The notes under the pieces: model-generated
Databases searched by the model: none
Seen by the model: only the letters and a program-made list of their open reading frames with translations
What the model was told of the DNA's origin: nothing
Part shown: piece by piece, positions 9,095 to 19,414 of the stretch
Position numbering within the stretch: the stretch's first letter is position 1
Layout: the number at the start of each line of letters is the position of its first letter
Assembly: GCA_019218315.1 (NCBI GenBank)
Contig: JAHUUI010000004.1
Span: forward strand, 124,001 to 188,000
Reading direction: 5' to 3'
From: Cardiobacteriaceae bacterium TAE3-ERU3
GTDB lineage: Bacteria; Pseudomonadota; Gammaproteobacteria; Cardiobacteriales; Cardiobacteriaceae
DNA length: 64,000 nt
Made by a program: the position numbers and the translations under genes

Positions 9095-10165
9095 TTAACG
9101 GGCTTTATTGCGTAAGATAGCCGGAATATCAAGCCCGATATAACCGTCATCTTCCTCAACCTCATCAGTATCTGCCTGCTCAGCTAGCAATTCATCATCG
9201 CTATTGATGCCCGTCGCCACGACTGTGACGCGGAAGACTTCGCCCAAATCATCATCAAGCATAACGCCGATTTTGACGTTAACTTTTTCTTCATCTACAA
9301 GGCTATTAACCAACTCGCCAACGGCTGTGTATTCGTATTGTTTAATTGATGAACTCGCCGTGATATTGACCAGCAAACCACGTGCACGAGACAAGTCGAT
9401 ATTTTCCAATAGTGGTGAGGAGATTGCTTTTTCTGTAGCGGCACGTGCACGGTCTTCGCCTTCAGCTTCGCCTGTACCCATCATAGCAATACCACGCTCG
9501 GACATAATTGTCTTGACGTCTTCCAAGTCCATATTGATCAGGCCTTCGCGCTGGATCACATTGGCAATGCTCTGTACGCCATTTTTAAGGACGTCGTCAA
9601 CGGTCTTGAACGAACCAAGTAAGGTCGCTTCCGCGCCCATTACTGCAGAAATACGGTCATTAGGGATCACGATCAGGCAGTCAACTGACTTTTTCAGTAT
9701 TTCCAATCCAGCTTCTGCTTTTTTCATGCGCTGTGCGCCTTCAAAGAAGAAAGGCTTGGTAACAATAGCTACCGTGAGAATGCCCATATCGCGCGCAATT
9801 TCAGCGATGACTGGCGCTGCACCCGTACCGGTACCACCGCCCATACCAGCAGCGATAAACACCATATCTGCACCGACCAAAGTCTCTTGAATGCGCTCGC
9901 GATCCTCTTCAGCCGCGCGGCGGCCCACTTCTGGCTTAGAACCTGCGCCCAAGCCTTTTGTTGTCTCAACACCGAGCTGCAATTTATGTTGAATAGGGCT
10001 TTTTTGCAGCACTTGCATGTCGGTATTAACCGCGATTAGTTCAATACCTTCTAGATCAAAATCAGTCATTTGGCGAACAGCGTTACAACCGCCACCGCCT
10101 ACGCCAACCACTTTAATCAGCACGTGACGCATTGTTTCCTGTTCTTCCATTAACTCAAAAGCCAT
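9095..10165 (-). CDS. ftsZ: Cell division GTPase FtsZ
   Basis: FtsZ polymerises into the Z-ring that organises division. The 356-residue protein has the tubulin signature GGGTGTG at residues 109-115 and the usual N-terminal GTP-binding segment VGVGGGGCNAV. After a short acidic linker it ends in the conserved peptide DIPAILRNKAR, which binds FtsA and ZipA. The linker is shorter than in E. coli FtsZ (383 residues). The gene lies 22 bases downstream of ftsA. Secure. Confidence 0.99.
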   Translation of the reverse strand: MAFELMEEQETMRHVLIKVVGVGGGGCNAVRQMTDFDLEGIELIAVNTDMQVLQKSPIQHKLQLGVETTKGLGAGSKPEVGRRAAEEDRERIQETLVGADMVFIAAGMGGGTGTGAAPVIAEIARDMGILTVAIVTKPFFFEGAQRMKKAEAGLEILKKSVDCLIVIPNDRISAVMGAEATLLGSFKTVDDVLKNGVQSIANVIQREGLINMDLEDVKTIMSERGIAMMGTGEAEGEDRARAATEKAISSPLLENIDLSRARGLLVNITASSSIKQYEYTAVGELVNSLVDEEKVNVKIGVMLDDDLGEVFRVTVVATGINSDDELLAEQADTDEVEEDDGYIGLDIPAILRNKAR

Positions 10166-10187
10166 ACTCTACCCCTATTGCGCACAA

Positions 10188-11393
10188 TTATTGCCGCTGA
10201 AAAAAAGATTTTAATTTGTCGATTATACCTTGTTTTGGCTGCGTTTCCCAAGCACCATCTTCTTCTGGCTCAGCCAAAAGAGCCGCCATACCAACGACTG
10301 TAGCAAAGCAATACTCATCATCTCGCCCAGCAAGGCCCGGAATCGGCGCTGGCCGTGCAACGCGGACGGAAAGATTGCTCTGTTCCGTGGCAAATTGCGC
10401 CAATCCACGCATCCGAGCAGCACCACCAGTCAAAATCAAACCTGCGTGCATATGGCGTAGACAGCCGCCACGGTGTAACTCTTTGGTCAGCAAACTCAGC
10501 ATTTCGCTATAACGCTGGCGCAGTATTTCATTAACGTCCTTACGCTTATACTGTCGCTGCCCTTGCAAGCCAGTACTCGATACACTGACCTCACCCTGAT
10601 CATCCGCTGTATCCAAGCTACCTTTACTGCATTTTAGGGTTTCAGCATAAGCCCGTGGTGTTTTGAGCAATTGTGCCAGATCCGAAGAAGCGTGCTCACC
10701 GCCTATGGGTAACGATCCAGAATAGACTGGCTGACCCTGTATCCAGGCAACAAAATCAATCGTACCCGCACCTATATCTGCAACGCAGCAACCTAATTGG
10801 CGCTCGTCTTCTGTCACTACCGACTCAGCAGCTGCCAAACCAGAAAACATGAATCCATCTGTACCAATGCCCGCACCTTCACTGCATCGCTCAAGGTTAC
10901 GTACATTGGTTATCGGTGCTTGAATAACATGCATACGCACGCCAAGTCGATCCGCAATCATGCCTTTTGGCTGCTCAATACCTTCGTGTTCATCGACCAT
11001 ATAATGCTGACGCAAAGCATGCAATAAGTGATAGCGACTGTCGGAGGCATTACGTACAGCATCAGCACGCAATAGCGCCATATCCTGCTCAGTGACATTA
11101 CGCTGACGAATGGCCGTATGAGCATCTGTATTAAGCGCAAGTATCTCGCCACCGATGGCATACCATGCACTGTTAATTTTTAATTCCGCACTACGTTCTG
11201 CATCGTCGATCGCATATTCCAGGCTATTGCGAAGCTTTTCCATATCGACGATAAAACCACGACGCATACCCTGACTTCTGACACACCCAACGCCGAGCAA
11301 TTCAATCCCCGCGGGGCCTCCAATTTCAGCAATCGCCACTCGCACTGCCGCACTGCCCACATCTACCAAGACTTCTACTGATCGATTTTTCAT
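10188..11393 (-). CDS. ftsA: Cell division actin-like protein FtsA
   Basis: FtsA tethers FtsZ filaments to the membrane. The 401-residue protein has the actin-fold phosphate segments DVGSAAVRVAI near the N-terminus and ADIGAGTIDFVAW in the middle, and an amphipathic C-terminal helix IIDKLKSFFQRQ that inserts into the membrane. In phosphate-1 the usual Lys is replaced (SAAVRV rather than the common S.KV), and phosphate-2 has Ala where Gly is usual. It is placed between ftsQ and ftsZ as expected. Confidence 0.98.
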   Translation of the reverse strand: MKNRSVEVLVDVGSAAVRVAIAEIGGPAGIELLGVGCVRSQGMRRGFIVDMEKLRNSLEYAIDDAERSAELKINSAWYAIGGEILALNTDAHTAIRQRNVTEQDMALLRADAVRNASDSRYHLLHALRQHYMVDEHEGIEQPKGMIADRLGVRMHVIQAPITNVRNLERCSEGAGIGTDGFMFSGLAAAESVVTEDERQLGCCVADIGAGTIDFVAWIQGQPVYSGSLPIGGEHASSDLAQLLKTPRAYAETLKCSKGSLDTADDQGEVSVSSTGLQGQRQYKRKDVNEILRQRYSEMLSLLTKELHRGGCLRHMHAGLILTGGAARMRGLAQFATEQSNLSVRVARPAPIPGLAGRDDEYCFATVVGMAALLAEPEEDGAWETQPKQGIIDKLKSFFQRQ

Positions 11394-11408
11394 CTTTAAC
11401 TCCTGGCG

Positions 11409-12218
11409 CTACAGTGCCGCTTCTTGTCCATTTTTAGGTTTGACACCCGGTTTCCAACGTACTGAAAATCCGTCCTGATAACGCAGGTCGACTGCATCAA
11501 TATAAGCTTCGTAAGGCACAACCACACGCTTGTACACCATCGCCAATTTCTTCAGTCGGTTATTGAGGTCATCACGCCCCAAGATCACATCAATATCTCC
11601 AGGTAAATCAATATGCCAAATCAGGCGTGGATCGAGACGAATACCATTCATGGGTACCTGCTGGCCAAGCAGCCATGGTTCCATTTCGCGATAGCGCGCC
11701 AATACTTTCCCTTCATAACCGTCAGGGCCCATCACAGGAAAGAGTGCTTCCTGAGCCGGTGGATTAGGCAATGAAAAACGTACCGCATCCTTATCGAGAT
11801 ACTGCCCCCCCCACCGTACTACCGGAAAGCGCTCCTGCAAGCGGACGTATACACTATCCGGCCAGCGCTTCTCCACCACTGCATCACTCACCCATGAGAT
11901 ATCACTAATATTTTTTGCCAATTCTTGAACATCGACATGCATCAAATCTGGTTCACCTGCCCGATTCACAGCTGCTGCGACATCATCAGCCGAACCATAG
12001 CGAAGAGGCTCTGCAATGATAACCCTGCGCAAAGGGAAAAAAGCTTGTTTGGTCAGGCGCTGATACGCGAAATAAAGCGCCACCGCAATACCGACGACCA
12101 ACAATAAAATCAACATCGCCTCACTGATTGCCAGCAACCCTAGCCACAACGGATGACGATCACGCGGAACACTAACCGCAGATTTTGATGAACGTACTGA
12201 CCTTTTGCCTGATTTCAT
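11409..12218 (-). CDS. ftsQ: Cell division protein FtsQ
   Basis: FtsQ is a bitopic divisome protein that recruits FtsB/FtsL. The 269-residue product has a basic cytosolic N-terminus, one membrane helix (about residues 28-51, AISEAMLILLLVVGIAVALYF region) and a POTRA domain beginning FFPLRRVIIAEPLRYGS. Next comes the beta domain with RWPDSVYVRLQERFPVVRWG. The start codon overlaps the ddl stop by one base (TAATG), indicating translational coupling. Confidence 0.96.
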   Translation of the reverse strand: MKSGKRSVRSSKSAVSVPRDRHPLWLGLLAISEAMLILLLVVGIAVALYFAYQRLTKQAFFPLRRVIIAEPLRYGSADDVAAAVNRAGEPDLMHVDVQELAKNISDISWVSDAVVEKRWPDSVYVRLQERFPVVRWGGQYLDKDAVRFSLPNPPAQEALFPVMGPDGYEGKVLARYREMEPWLLGQQVPMNGIRLDPRLIWHIDLPGDIDVILGRDDLNNRLKKLAMVYKRVVVPYEAYIDAVDLRYQDGFSVRWKPGVKPKNGQEAAL

Positions 12219-13171
12219 TACCGCCCCTGCTTATCAGCCAAAGTCGTTTGCAAAACCCGCACAACCAACCCACTGAACTCAATCCCGACGGTGCGCGCAG
12301 CCAAAGGCACCAATGAATGAGAAGTCATACCCGGCACGGTATTGATTTCGAGCAAGTAGGCATTGTTGTCGCTATCTAGCAAGTAATCAATTCTTCCCCA
12401 ACCTGATGCACCCAGTGCTTTGAATGCCTTGAGTGCTGTTTCGCTTAAAAATTCATTGAGTTTATCGTCGATCGGAGCGGGACAGACGTAGTCTGTATCA
12501 TCAGCGAGATATTTAGCCTCATAATCATAGAAAACATGCTGTTGGCTGGCGGTGATTTCAATACCGGGCAACACGCGCTCACCGAGAATTGAGTAAGTCA
12601 GTTCGCGCCCGTCAATCCAAGGCTCAGCCATGATTTTTTCACCATCGCCGCCAGCCGCCTGATAAGCTTTTTTGAATGTCTCACTATCGATGACTTTACT
12701 CACACCAACGCTTGAGCCTTCCAGTGCTGGCTTAACCACAAATTGCGAACATCCAAGCAATGCTGAAACAGAGACATAATCATCTTCTGCACTTAAGCGA
12801 GTATCAGGCAATACTGGCAAACCATGATCGCGCCACACCGATTTGGTCAGTAGCTTATCCATTGCAACAGCACAAGCCGTCATCCCACTACCGGTATAAG
12901 GTATGCCCAAATAATCGAGCAATGCCTGAATTTGGCCGTCCTCACCACCACGGCCATGTAAGACGACAAATGCACGATCAAATCCTGCAAGAGAATGCAG
13001 GACATCATCACGCCCTGTATCGATCAAATGCGCATCAATGCCGTATGCACACAATCCTTCATGAACCGCACGGCCACTGTTTAGTGAAACATCACGCTCG
13101 GCAGAGCGCCCACCATATAATACGGCGACTTTGCCAAAGGCGGAAGCAGGCTGCAAGTCGTGCTTATGCAT
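12218..13171 (-). CDS. ddl: D-alanine--D-alanine ligase
   Basis: An ATP-grasp enzyme that makes D-Ala-D-Ala for MurF. The 317 residues include the N-terminal VAVLYGGRSAERDVSLNSG, the GRGGEDGQIQALLD segment, the ATP-binding core FVVKPALEGSSVGVSKV and the C-terminal metal-binding NAYLLEINTVPGMTSHS. It overlaps murC by 8 bases and ftsQ by one. murB is not present between murC and ddl, as in Pseudomonas. It corresponds to the DdlB type of dcw clusters. Confidence 0.97.
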   Translation of the reverse strand: MHKHDLQPASAFGKVAVLYGGRSAERDVSLNSGRAVHEGLCAYGIDAHLIDTGRDDVLHSLAGFDRAFVVLHGRGGEDGQIQALLDYLGIPYTGSGMTACAVAMDKLLTKSVWRDHGLPVLPDTRLSAEDDYVSVSALLGCSQFVVKPALEGSSVGVSKVIDSETFKKAYQAAGGDGEKIMAEPWIDGRELTYSILGERVLPGIEITASQQHVFYDYEAKYLADDTDYVCPAPIDDKLNEFLSETALKAFKALGASGWGRIDYLLDSDNNAYLLEINTVPGMTSHSLVPLAARTVGIEFSGLVVRVLQTTLADKQGR

Positions 13172-14621
13172 TGCTTAACTCCTCCCCAGCATTTTTGGTC
13201 ATTTCTTTTGCGTAACGGCCAATATCACCCGCACCAAAATAGATCACCACATCATCGTCTTCAAGTAAATCATCGTTTAGGCGGGCATTAATCTCATTTT
13301 TATCCGCTATCAGAATCGGCTCAACGCGGCCATGTGCGCGAATAGCACGCGCCAATGTACGTGCATCAGCACCATCAATGGGCGCCTCACCAGCACTATA
13401 GACATCTGTCAGCACCAGCGCATCACACTGGCTGAGTACTGCGGCAAAATCATCCAATAAATCACGGGTACGGGTAAAACGGTGCGGTTGGAAAACTGCC
13501 ACAACACGGCGATCGGCAAAACCTTCTGCCGCAGCATCAAGCACTGCGCGAATTTCGCTCGGATGGTGCCCATAATCTTCAAATACGTCCGCACTACCGC
13601 GTGCATGCATGACTTGGCCATGATGCGTAAAGCGACGGCCGACACCACGGAAATGGGCAAGACCATCAATAATCGCCTGACGATCCAAACCAAGCTCTTC
13701 AGCGACAATCATCGCCGCCAAGGCATTAAGCACATTGTGCTTACCCGGCATATTCAATGCTGCAGGGAATTGCTCACCGCTAGCGCGGTCATAGACGTCA
13801 AAACGCATCAGCAAACCATCCTGGCGTACATTAATGGCACGGATATCTGCGTCTTCACCAAATCCATAAGTGCGCGTCGGGCGTGCAATTTCTGGCAATA
13901 CTTCACGCACACCCGGGTCGTCAATACACACTACGGCAAGCCCGTAAAACGGTAGATTATGCAAAAACTGTACAAACCCGGCTTTAAGTTGCTCAAAGCT
14001 GCCACCGTAGTTTTCCAAGTGATCTGCGTCAATATTGGTCACAATTGAAATCATCGGCTGCAAATGCAAAAACGACGCATCCGACTCATCAGCTTCAGCG
14101 ACGAGATATTGACCCTCACCAAGGCGGGCATTACTACCAACACTGGTCAGAACGCCACCAATCACAAAGGTTGGATCAAGCCCTGCATCGGCAAGAATAG
14201 AAGCAGTCAGGCTGGTCGTAGTCGTCTTGCCATGCGTACCTGCAATAGCAATACCAAAGCGGAAACGCATCAATTCAGCAAGCATTTCCGCACGGCGAAT
14301 AACAGGAATACCGCGCTCACGCGCCTCAATCACTTCCGGATTACGTGGATCAATCGCTGATGATGTGACGACCACGCTGGCATCGCCAACATTCTCAGCA
14401 GCATGTCCGAAAGCAATCCGTGCACCTTTAGCACACAAACGATCAGTATTAGCGGAAGGCTTCAAATCCGACCCACTGACGCGGTAACCAAGATTAATCA
14501 GCACTTCAGCGATTGCACTCATGCCCACACCGCCGATACCGACAAAAAAGACTTCTTGCACCCGGCGCATCTGGCGTTTCTCAATGCGACCAAAATGAAT
14601 GTCTGCTGCTTTATTGATCAT
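13164..14621 (-). CDS. murC: UDP-N-acetylmuramate--L-alanine ligase (MurC)
   Basis: The first amino-acid-adding Mur ligase. The 485-residue protein has the Rossmann start FFVGIGGVGMSAIAEVL, the P-loop AGTHGKTTTTS, and the Mur ligase C-terminal segments FRGVGRRFTHHG and DYGHHPSEI. It overlaps murG by 4 bases (ATGA) and ddl by 8. The N-terminal 14 residues before the core are a little longer than usual but contain no better start. Secure. Confidence 0.98.
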   Translation of the reverse strand: MINKAADIHFGRIEKRQMRRVQEVFFVGIGGVGMSAIAEVLINLGYRVSGSDLKPSANTDRLCAKGARIAFGHAAENVGDASVVVTSSAIDPRNPEVIEARERGIPVIRRAEMLAELMRFRFGIAIAGTHGKTTTTSLTASILADAGLDPTFVIGGVLTSVGSNARLGEGQYLVAEADESDASFLHLQPMISIVTNIDADHLENYGGSFEQLKAGFVQFLHNLPFYGLAVVCIDDPGVREVLPEIARPTRTYGFGEDADIRAINVRQDGLLMRFDVYDRASGEQFPAALNMPGKHNVLNALAAMIVAEELGLDRQAIIDGLAHFRGVGRRFTHHGQVMHARGSADVFEDYGHHPSEIRAVLDAAAEGFADRRVVAVFQPHRFTRTRDLLDDFAAVLSQCDALVLTDVYSAGEAPIDGADARTLARAIRAHGRVEPILIADKNEINARLNDDLLEDDDVVIYFGAGDIGRYAKEMTKNAGEELSNA

Positions 14622-15709
14622 GATAAATAGGGCTCCACGGTGTGAATAATATCCTGTGTTGCATTTGGTTTAGCGCAGCTTAGTGCTGCTTCAGCCTGTA
14701 TACGCAACGCGGCTCGATCGCGCCGCTTGCGAATTGCTTCGGCCAAGGTTTGTGCATTTAATTGTGACTGCGGCAATATTTCAGCGGCACCTGCATCAAC
14801 CAGCGTCTGTGCATTGGCTGTCTGATGATCATCTACTGCTTGTGGTAACGGTATACACACTGCCGGTACACCCACCGTCGCTAACTCAGCAACTGTTAGC
14901 GCACCACTACGGCATACGACCCAATCGCAATCTGCCAGTGCACCTGCCATGTCATCAATAAAAGGCACAACTTCACCCACGACGCCTGCATCGTGGTAGG
15001 CACTATTGACCACGTCCACCCAGCGTGGCCCAACCTGATGACGAACCGCTGGTCGCTCTTCTGCATCGAGCAAAGCCAGTGCTTGCGGCACAGCTTCGTT
15101 AACAGCTTTGGCACCCTGACTACCGCCAAGTACCAATAAGCGGATCTGGCCATCACGCGTCTGATAGCGTGCTGGTTGTTGGCGACTATCGATAATCTGC
15201 GCACGAACTGGATTACCGACCACCTTATATTCTTTACTACCTAACGCCTTGCTCGCGCGAACATCAGCCAGCAAAACAGAATTGGCAATGCGAGCAAGCA
15301 GCTTATTGGTCAGTCCCATTACTGCATTCTGCTCATGAATGATCAGGGGAATGCCGCGCAATTTGGCTGCAACACCACCCGGCCCGGCGGCAAAACCACC
15401 CATACCGATGACCACATCAGGACGAATAGCCTTAATGACGCCAGACGCCCGCGATACGGCACGCGACACCATCCAAGGTGCTTTCAACCAACCAGCAGCA
15501 CCATTACCGCGTAATCCACGAACCTGAATATCGTGCAATTCGTAGCCGTACTGCGGTACTACACGACCTTCAAAACCATCCGCATTACCAAGCCAATGAA
15601 TTATTGCGCCCTCCGCCGCTAAGGCATCAGCAACAGTCAAGGCTGGATAAACATGCCCGCCTGTACCACCGGCCATGAATAAAACCGTCTTTCCGGCAAA
15701 GCGACTCAT
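14618..15709 (-). CDS. murG: UDP-N-acetylglucosamine--lipid I transferase (MurG)
   Basis: A peripheral inner-membrane GT-B glycosyltransferase that converts lipid I to lipid II. The 363-residue protein has the glycine-rich loop FMAGGTGGHVYPAL, the second-domain loop VLGGSQGAKAVNE and the UDP-GlcNAc site VCRSGALTVAELATVGVPAVCIPLP followed by DDHQTANAQ (listed in parts). It overlaps ftsW and murC by 4 bases each, so the four genes are translationally coupled. Secure. Confidence 0.98.
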   Translation of the reverse strand: MSRFAGKTVLFMAGGTGGHVYPALTVADALAAEGAIIHWLGNADGFEGRVVPQYGYELHDIQVRGLRGNGAAGWLKAPWMVSRAVSRASGVIKAIRPDVVIGMGGFAAGPGGVAAKLRGIPLIIHEQNAVMGLTNKLLARIANSVLLADVRASKALGSKEYKVVGNPVRAQIIDSRQQPARYQTRDGQIRLLVLGGSQGAKAVNEAVPQALALLDAEERPAVRHQVGPRWVDVVNSAYHDAGVVGEVVPFIDDMAGALADCDWVVCRSGALTVAELATVGVPAVCIPLPQAVDDHQTANAQTLVDAGAAEILPQSQLNAQTLAEAIRKRRDRAALRIQAEAALSCAKPNATQDIIHTVEPYLS

Positions 15710-16911
15710 ATAATGCCCTCACGGCGCGCAAGATAGCGACTTTCGGCATCAATACGACAAACAATGCCCATTGCCATCATCATAATCACGATAGAGCTAC
15801 CACCATAACTAATGAATGGTAAAGTCAGGCCTTTAGTCGGTAATGCACCAACAGTTACGCCAATATTGACCAACGCCTGCATCGCAATCCACATCCCAAC
15901 ACCATAAGCAACCAGTGAAGCAAAGCGCTTGCGCACACTTTCAGCAATCATCGCGGTGACGAAAATACGCCACACCAGCAGCGCAAACAGCAAAATAATA
16001 ACCATGCAACCAATCAGGCCGGTTTCCTCGGCAATGATTGCAAAAATGAAGTCGGTATGAGCTTCAGGCAGAAATTGATGTTTTTGAATACTCTGCCCTA
16101 ATCCAAGCCCTTGTAAACGGCCATTGCCAACAGCAATCAATGATTGCACCAGCTGGTAACCGCTATCGTACTTTTGCTCCCAAGGATCCATAAATGTAGC
16201 CAAGCGCTCACGGCGATATGGCGCCGCCACTAACAATGCAACCATTGCAATGATACCCAAAGAAACCACAATAAGCAGGCGCTTGAGGTTCACACCACCA
16301 AGGAACATCATGCCAAAAATAGTCGCGGTGACCACAGCAGTGGTACCGAAGTCAGGCTGGATCAAAAGTGCAGCAGCAAATACGGCCGTTAAGATCAATA
16401 ATCGTATAACTGGTGACCACGAGCGATCCAGTCCACGGCTGTTGCGATCAAGAAATGAGGCAACATAAAGCACGATTGCCAGCTTGACCAACTCACCAAC
16501 CTGGAACTTAACCACCAACAAATTCAGCCACCGCACTGAACCATTAACTTCTGCGCCCACGCCGGGTATATGAATAACCACAAGCAACAAACCCGCAATG
16601 ACAATCATGCTGCGGCTCAGCTTAATCCACTGACGAATAGAAACCGAAAAACAAATATATGCCGCCATCAACCCGACTGCGACAAACACTAATTGGCGCT
16701 GTAAATAGTAATAATATGACTGTCCATTATCTGCAGCTTCAGGCATAGAGGCTGACGTCACAGCAACCAAACCCGCTGCAATCAATGAAAACCACGCAAC
16801 CAAAAGCCACGTATCGGGAAAAGCAAGATCATGCCAGCGAGATGCACTACCACGCTGGGCACGGTGAAAACTATCGACTGGACGTTTCAGCCCTGCTGTT
16901 TTAGTCGCCAT
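15706..16911 (-). CDS. ftsW: Septal peptidoglycan glycosyltransferase FtsW
   Basis: A SEDS-family polytopic protein that polymerises lipid II with FtsI at the septum. The 401 residues have about ten membrane helices, the motif GAEVNGSVRWLNL in the first large loop and KGLTLPFISYGGSSIV near the C-terminus, which is the SEDS signature. The start ATG at 16909-16911 overlaps murD by 11 bases. FtsW rather than RodA is indicated by cluster position and the cytosolic N-terminal extension of about 30 residues. Confidence 0.97.
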   Translation of the reverse strand: MATKTAGLKRPVDSFHRAQRGSASRWHDLAFPDTWLLVAWFSLIAAGLVAVTSASMPEAADNGQSYYYYLQRQLVFVAVGLMAAYICFSVSIRQWIKLSRSMIVIAGLLLVVIHIPGVGAEVNGSVRWLNLLVVKFQVGELVKLAIVLYVASFLDRNSRGLDRSWSPVIRLLILTAVFAAALLIQPDFGTTAVVTATIFGMMFLGGVNLKRLLIVVSLGIIAMVALLVAAPYRRERLATFMDPWEQKYDSGYQLVQSLIAVGNGRLQGLGLGQSIQKHQFLPEAHTDFIFAIIAEETGLIGCMVIILLFALLVWRIFVTAMIAESVRKRFASLVAYGVGMWIAMQALVNIGVTVGALPTKGLTLPFISYGGSSIVIMMMAMGIVCRIDAESRYLARREGII

Positions 16912-18202
16912 GGCGATTCACCTCATTAATGAAGGCTTCACCACGCTGGGCATAGCCTCTAAATTGATCAAAGCTCGCACATGCAGGCGACAATACCACC
17001 CAATCTCCGGATTGGGCGAGTTCACGCGCCCTAGCTACAGCCTTATCCAACGTATGACACACCTCATAATTGAGGTTTGCGTTGGTGAGCGAGCCTTCCA
17101 GCGCAGTATTATTTTCGCCAATCAGCAGAAGTGAGCGTAGCTCCTTATCCTTGAGTAAGCTAGCTAATCCGCTGAAATCCTGATTTTTATCCTGACCACC
17201 GAGAATCAACAACAATGGCGCGTTAATGCCGCTCAATGCCGCTTCTGTCGCGCCGGTATTGGTCGCCTTGGAGTCATTGAACCAAGTGACGCCCTTATGC
17301 TCACGGACTACCTGCATACGGTGCGGTAATCCGGCAAAAGACTTGACCGCGCCCAGCGCCGCATCATTATCCAATCCCAACTCGTGCAACATAATCAAGA
17401 CGGCAACAACATTGGCATAGTTATGCCCACCTTTAAGCGTCAACTCATCAGTACGCAAACGCGGCTCACCATCAATCACCACTGAGCCATCACTAACCGT
17501 ATTTATCTGATTGGCACCAAACCATTGGAGAGCTGGACTCAGCACATCCATCTTGCGACATGCCACATCATCGTGATTGAGTACACACACCTTAGATTGA
17601 CGCACCAAGTTTGCTTTGGCAGCCGTGTAGTCTTCAAGAGTCTCATAGCGATCCAGGTGATCTGGGCTGACGTTAAGAACACAGCCAACTTGCGACACCA
17701 AACTCGGGCAAAGCTCCAGCTGATAACTGGATAATTCGAGAACATACACATCAGCCGGATCATCGTTGATCAGTGCAGACAGTACCGGGTAGCCAATATT
17801 GCCACACAGTGCTGTGGTTTTTCCTACTGCACGCAGCGCTTCAGCAAGCATTGTGACAACGGTTGATTTTCCGTTCGAACCGGTTACCGCCAGTACTGGC
17901 TTATCGATGATCCGCGCAAACAACTCAACATCATTTATCATCTCGCCAAAATAGCGAGCAAAAGCACCGCGGCGGCGGTCAATCCCGGGGCTGACAACCA
18001 GCGTTGCCGCACTACTCAAATCAGCATCATCAAAATTAACTTTTTGGATATGGCGGCCTTCACTGCGCTCGTCAATACCAATGGCGTCGTAACCAGCTTC
18101 ACGCAATACATCAAGAGCACTACGGCCAGACATACCCATGCCGGCCACATAGACCGGCTCAGCAAGATTGAGTGCCCGCAGGCGATTGATATAAGTATTC
18201 AT
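16901..18202 (-). CDS. murD: UDP-N-acetylmuramoyl-L-alanine--D-glutamate ligase (MurD)
   Basis: Adds D-Glu to the growing stem peptide. The protein has VAGMGMSGRSALDVL near the start, the P-loop VTGSNGKSTVVTM, the HRMQVV segment and the NDSKATNTGA motif of the C-terminal domain. A longer open frame runs upstream to 18259, but the ATG at 18202 ([11 protein letters not shown]) fits family alignments and overlaps the mraY stop by one base (TAATG). That gives 433 residues, close to E. coli MurD (438). Secure. Confidence 0.97.
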   Translation of the reverse strand: MNTYINRLRALNLAEPVYVAGMGMSGRSALDVLREAGYDAIGIDERSEGRHIQKVNFDDADLSSAATLVVSPGIDRRRGAFARYFGEMINDVELFARIIDKPVLAVTGSNGKSTVVTMLAEALRAVGKTTALCGNIGYPVLSALINDDPADVYVLELSSYQLELCPSLVSQVGCVLNVSPDHLDRYETLEDYTAAKANLVRQSKVCVLNHDDVACRKMDVLSPALQWFGANQINTVSDGSVVIDGEPRLRTDELTLKGGHNYANVVAVLIMLHELGLDNDAALGAVKSFAGLPHRMQVVREHKGVTWFNDSKATNTGATEAALSGINAPLLLILGGQDKNQDFSGLASLLKDKELRSLLLIGENNTALEGSLTNANLNYEVCHTLDKAVARARELAQSGDWVVLSPACASFDQFRGYAQRGEAFINEVNRHGD

Positions 18203-19284
18203 TAGCGTAACTTCAGTGTTGAAAGGCCAATCAGCACCAGAACCACAGTGATAATCCAAAAACGAATGGTAACGCGTGATTCCGGCCAGCCGGATAATTC
18301 AAAGTGGTGATGTAATGGCGCCATGCGTAACACGCGTTTGCCACGGTATTTGTAAGAGCCGACCTGAACCATGACTGATAACGCCTCAGCGACGAACAAA
18401 CCACCCATGATGGCAAATACCAGCTCCTGACGAATGATAATGGCCACAATTGCCAATGCCGCACCGAGTGACAAAGCACCAACGTCGCCCATAAATACCA
18501 GTGCTGGATGAGCGTTGTACCACAGGAAACCCAGTCCTGCACCAGCAATGGCCGCACAGAAAACCGCCATTTCCCCTGCTCCAACAATCGCAGGAATATG
18601 CAAATAATTGGCGAAATAAGTATTACCAGACAAATAAGCAAAGACGCATAAAGCACCAGCAACCAGTACCACCGGCATAATCGCCAACCCGTCAAGGCCA
18701 TCGGTCAAATTGACCGCATTACTTGCCCCAGTCATGACTAAATAAGCAAATGGTACAAATAGCCATCCCATTTGCCAGGTAACTTGCTTGAAAAATGGCA
18801 CGACCAAAGTAGTTTCAATCGGGTTATCGGCAATCAGATAAAGCCACAGTGCCGCAACGATCGCAACTAACGACATCAAGCCATATTTGTGTTTGGCACG
18901 CAGACCTTGCGGATCTTTGAGTACCAGCTTACGGTAATCATCGACCCAGCCGACCGCACCAAAGCCCAATAAGACGAACAGTGCAATCCATGTATAGACG
19001 ACACGCAAATCTGCCCAAGCAAACATCGCAACTGTGACCACGATAATAATCAACGCCCCACCCATGGTTGGGGTGCCTGCTTTTTTCAGGTGGGTCTGTG
19101 GGCCATCATCGCGCACAAACTGCCCCATTTGCAGTCGCTGCAATAAACGGATCATTGGCTTACCGAGAAAAATAGAGAGCAGCAATGCTGTCAGCGCACC
19201 GAGAATAATTCGCGATGTGAGGTAGGTTAAGGCGTTGAGTGGTGTAAAATAATCATTTAACCATTCTGCCAACAAATACAACAT
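18202..19284 (-). CDS. mraY: Phospho-MurNAc-pentapeptide transferase (MraY)
   Basis: The integral membrane enzyme that loads UDP-MurNAc-pentapeptide onto undecaprenyl phosphate to form lipid I. The 360-residue, ten-helix protein carries the diagnostic segments [25 protein letters not shown] with the catalytic Asp pair, [13 protein letters not shown], and APLHHHFE. An AGGA lies seven bases before the ATG. A 130-base gap separates it from murF, the only sizeable gap inside the cluster. Confidence 0.98.
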   Translation of the reverse strand: MLYLLAEWLNDYFTPLNALTYLTSRIILGALTALLLSIFLGKPMIRLLQRLQMGQFVRDDGPQTHLKKAGTPTMGGALIIIVVTVAMFAWADLRVVYTWIALFVLLGFGAVGWVDDYRKLVLKDPQGLRAKHKYGLMSLVAIVAALWLYLIADNPIETTLVVPFFKQVTWQMGWLFVPFAYLVMTGASNAVNLTDGLDGLAIMPVVLVAGALCVFAYLSGNTYFANYLHIPAIVGAGEMAVFCAAIAGAGLGFLWYNAHPALVFMGDVGALSLGAALAIVAIIIRQELVFAIMGGLFVAEALSVMVQVGSYKYRGKRVLRMAPLHHHFELSGWPESRVTIRFWIITVVLVLIGLSTLKLR

Positions 19285-19414
19285 ATTACATTCCTAATTT
19301 TTACCAATTCACGGTGTTGCCACTCATATTCTGCGCCACAAATAACAAGCAATCGCAAAATAAAAACCGCGCATCATACAATAACTACATCCAAAAGCGG
19401 ACAGCTTCCCTGCA

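Noticed and set aside
13164-13171. A missing murB as evidence of deletion in the dcw cluster
   Set aside because: Many gammaproteobacteria, including Pseudomonas and E. coli, have murC directly followed by ddl with murB elsewhere.
18203-18259. Upstream extension of murD to 18259
   Set aside because: The extra 19 residues lie inside mraY and do not match MurD N-termini; the ATG coupled to the mraY stop is better.
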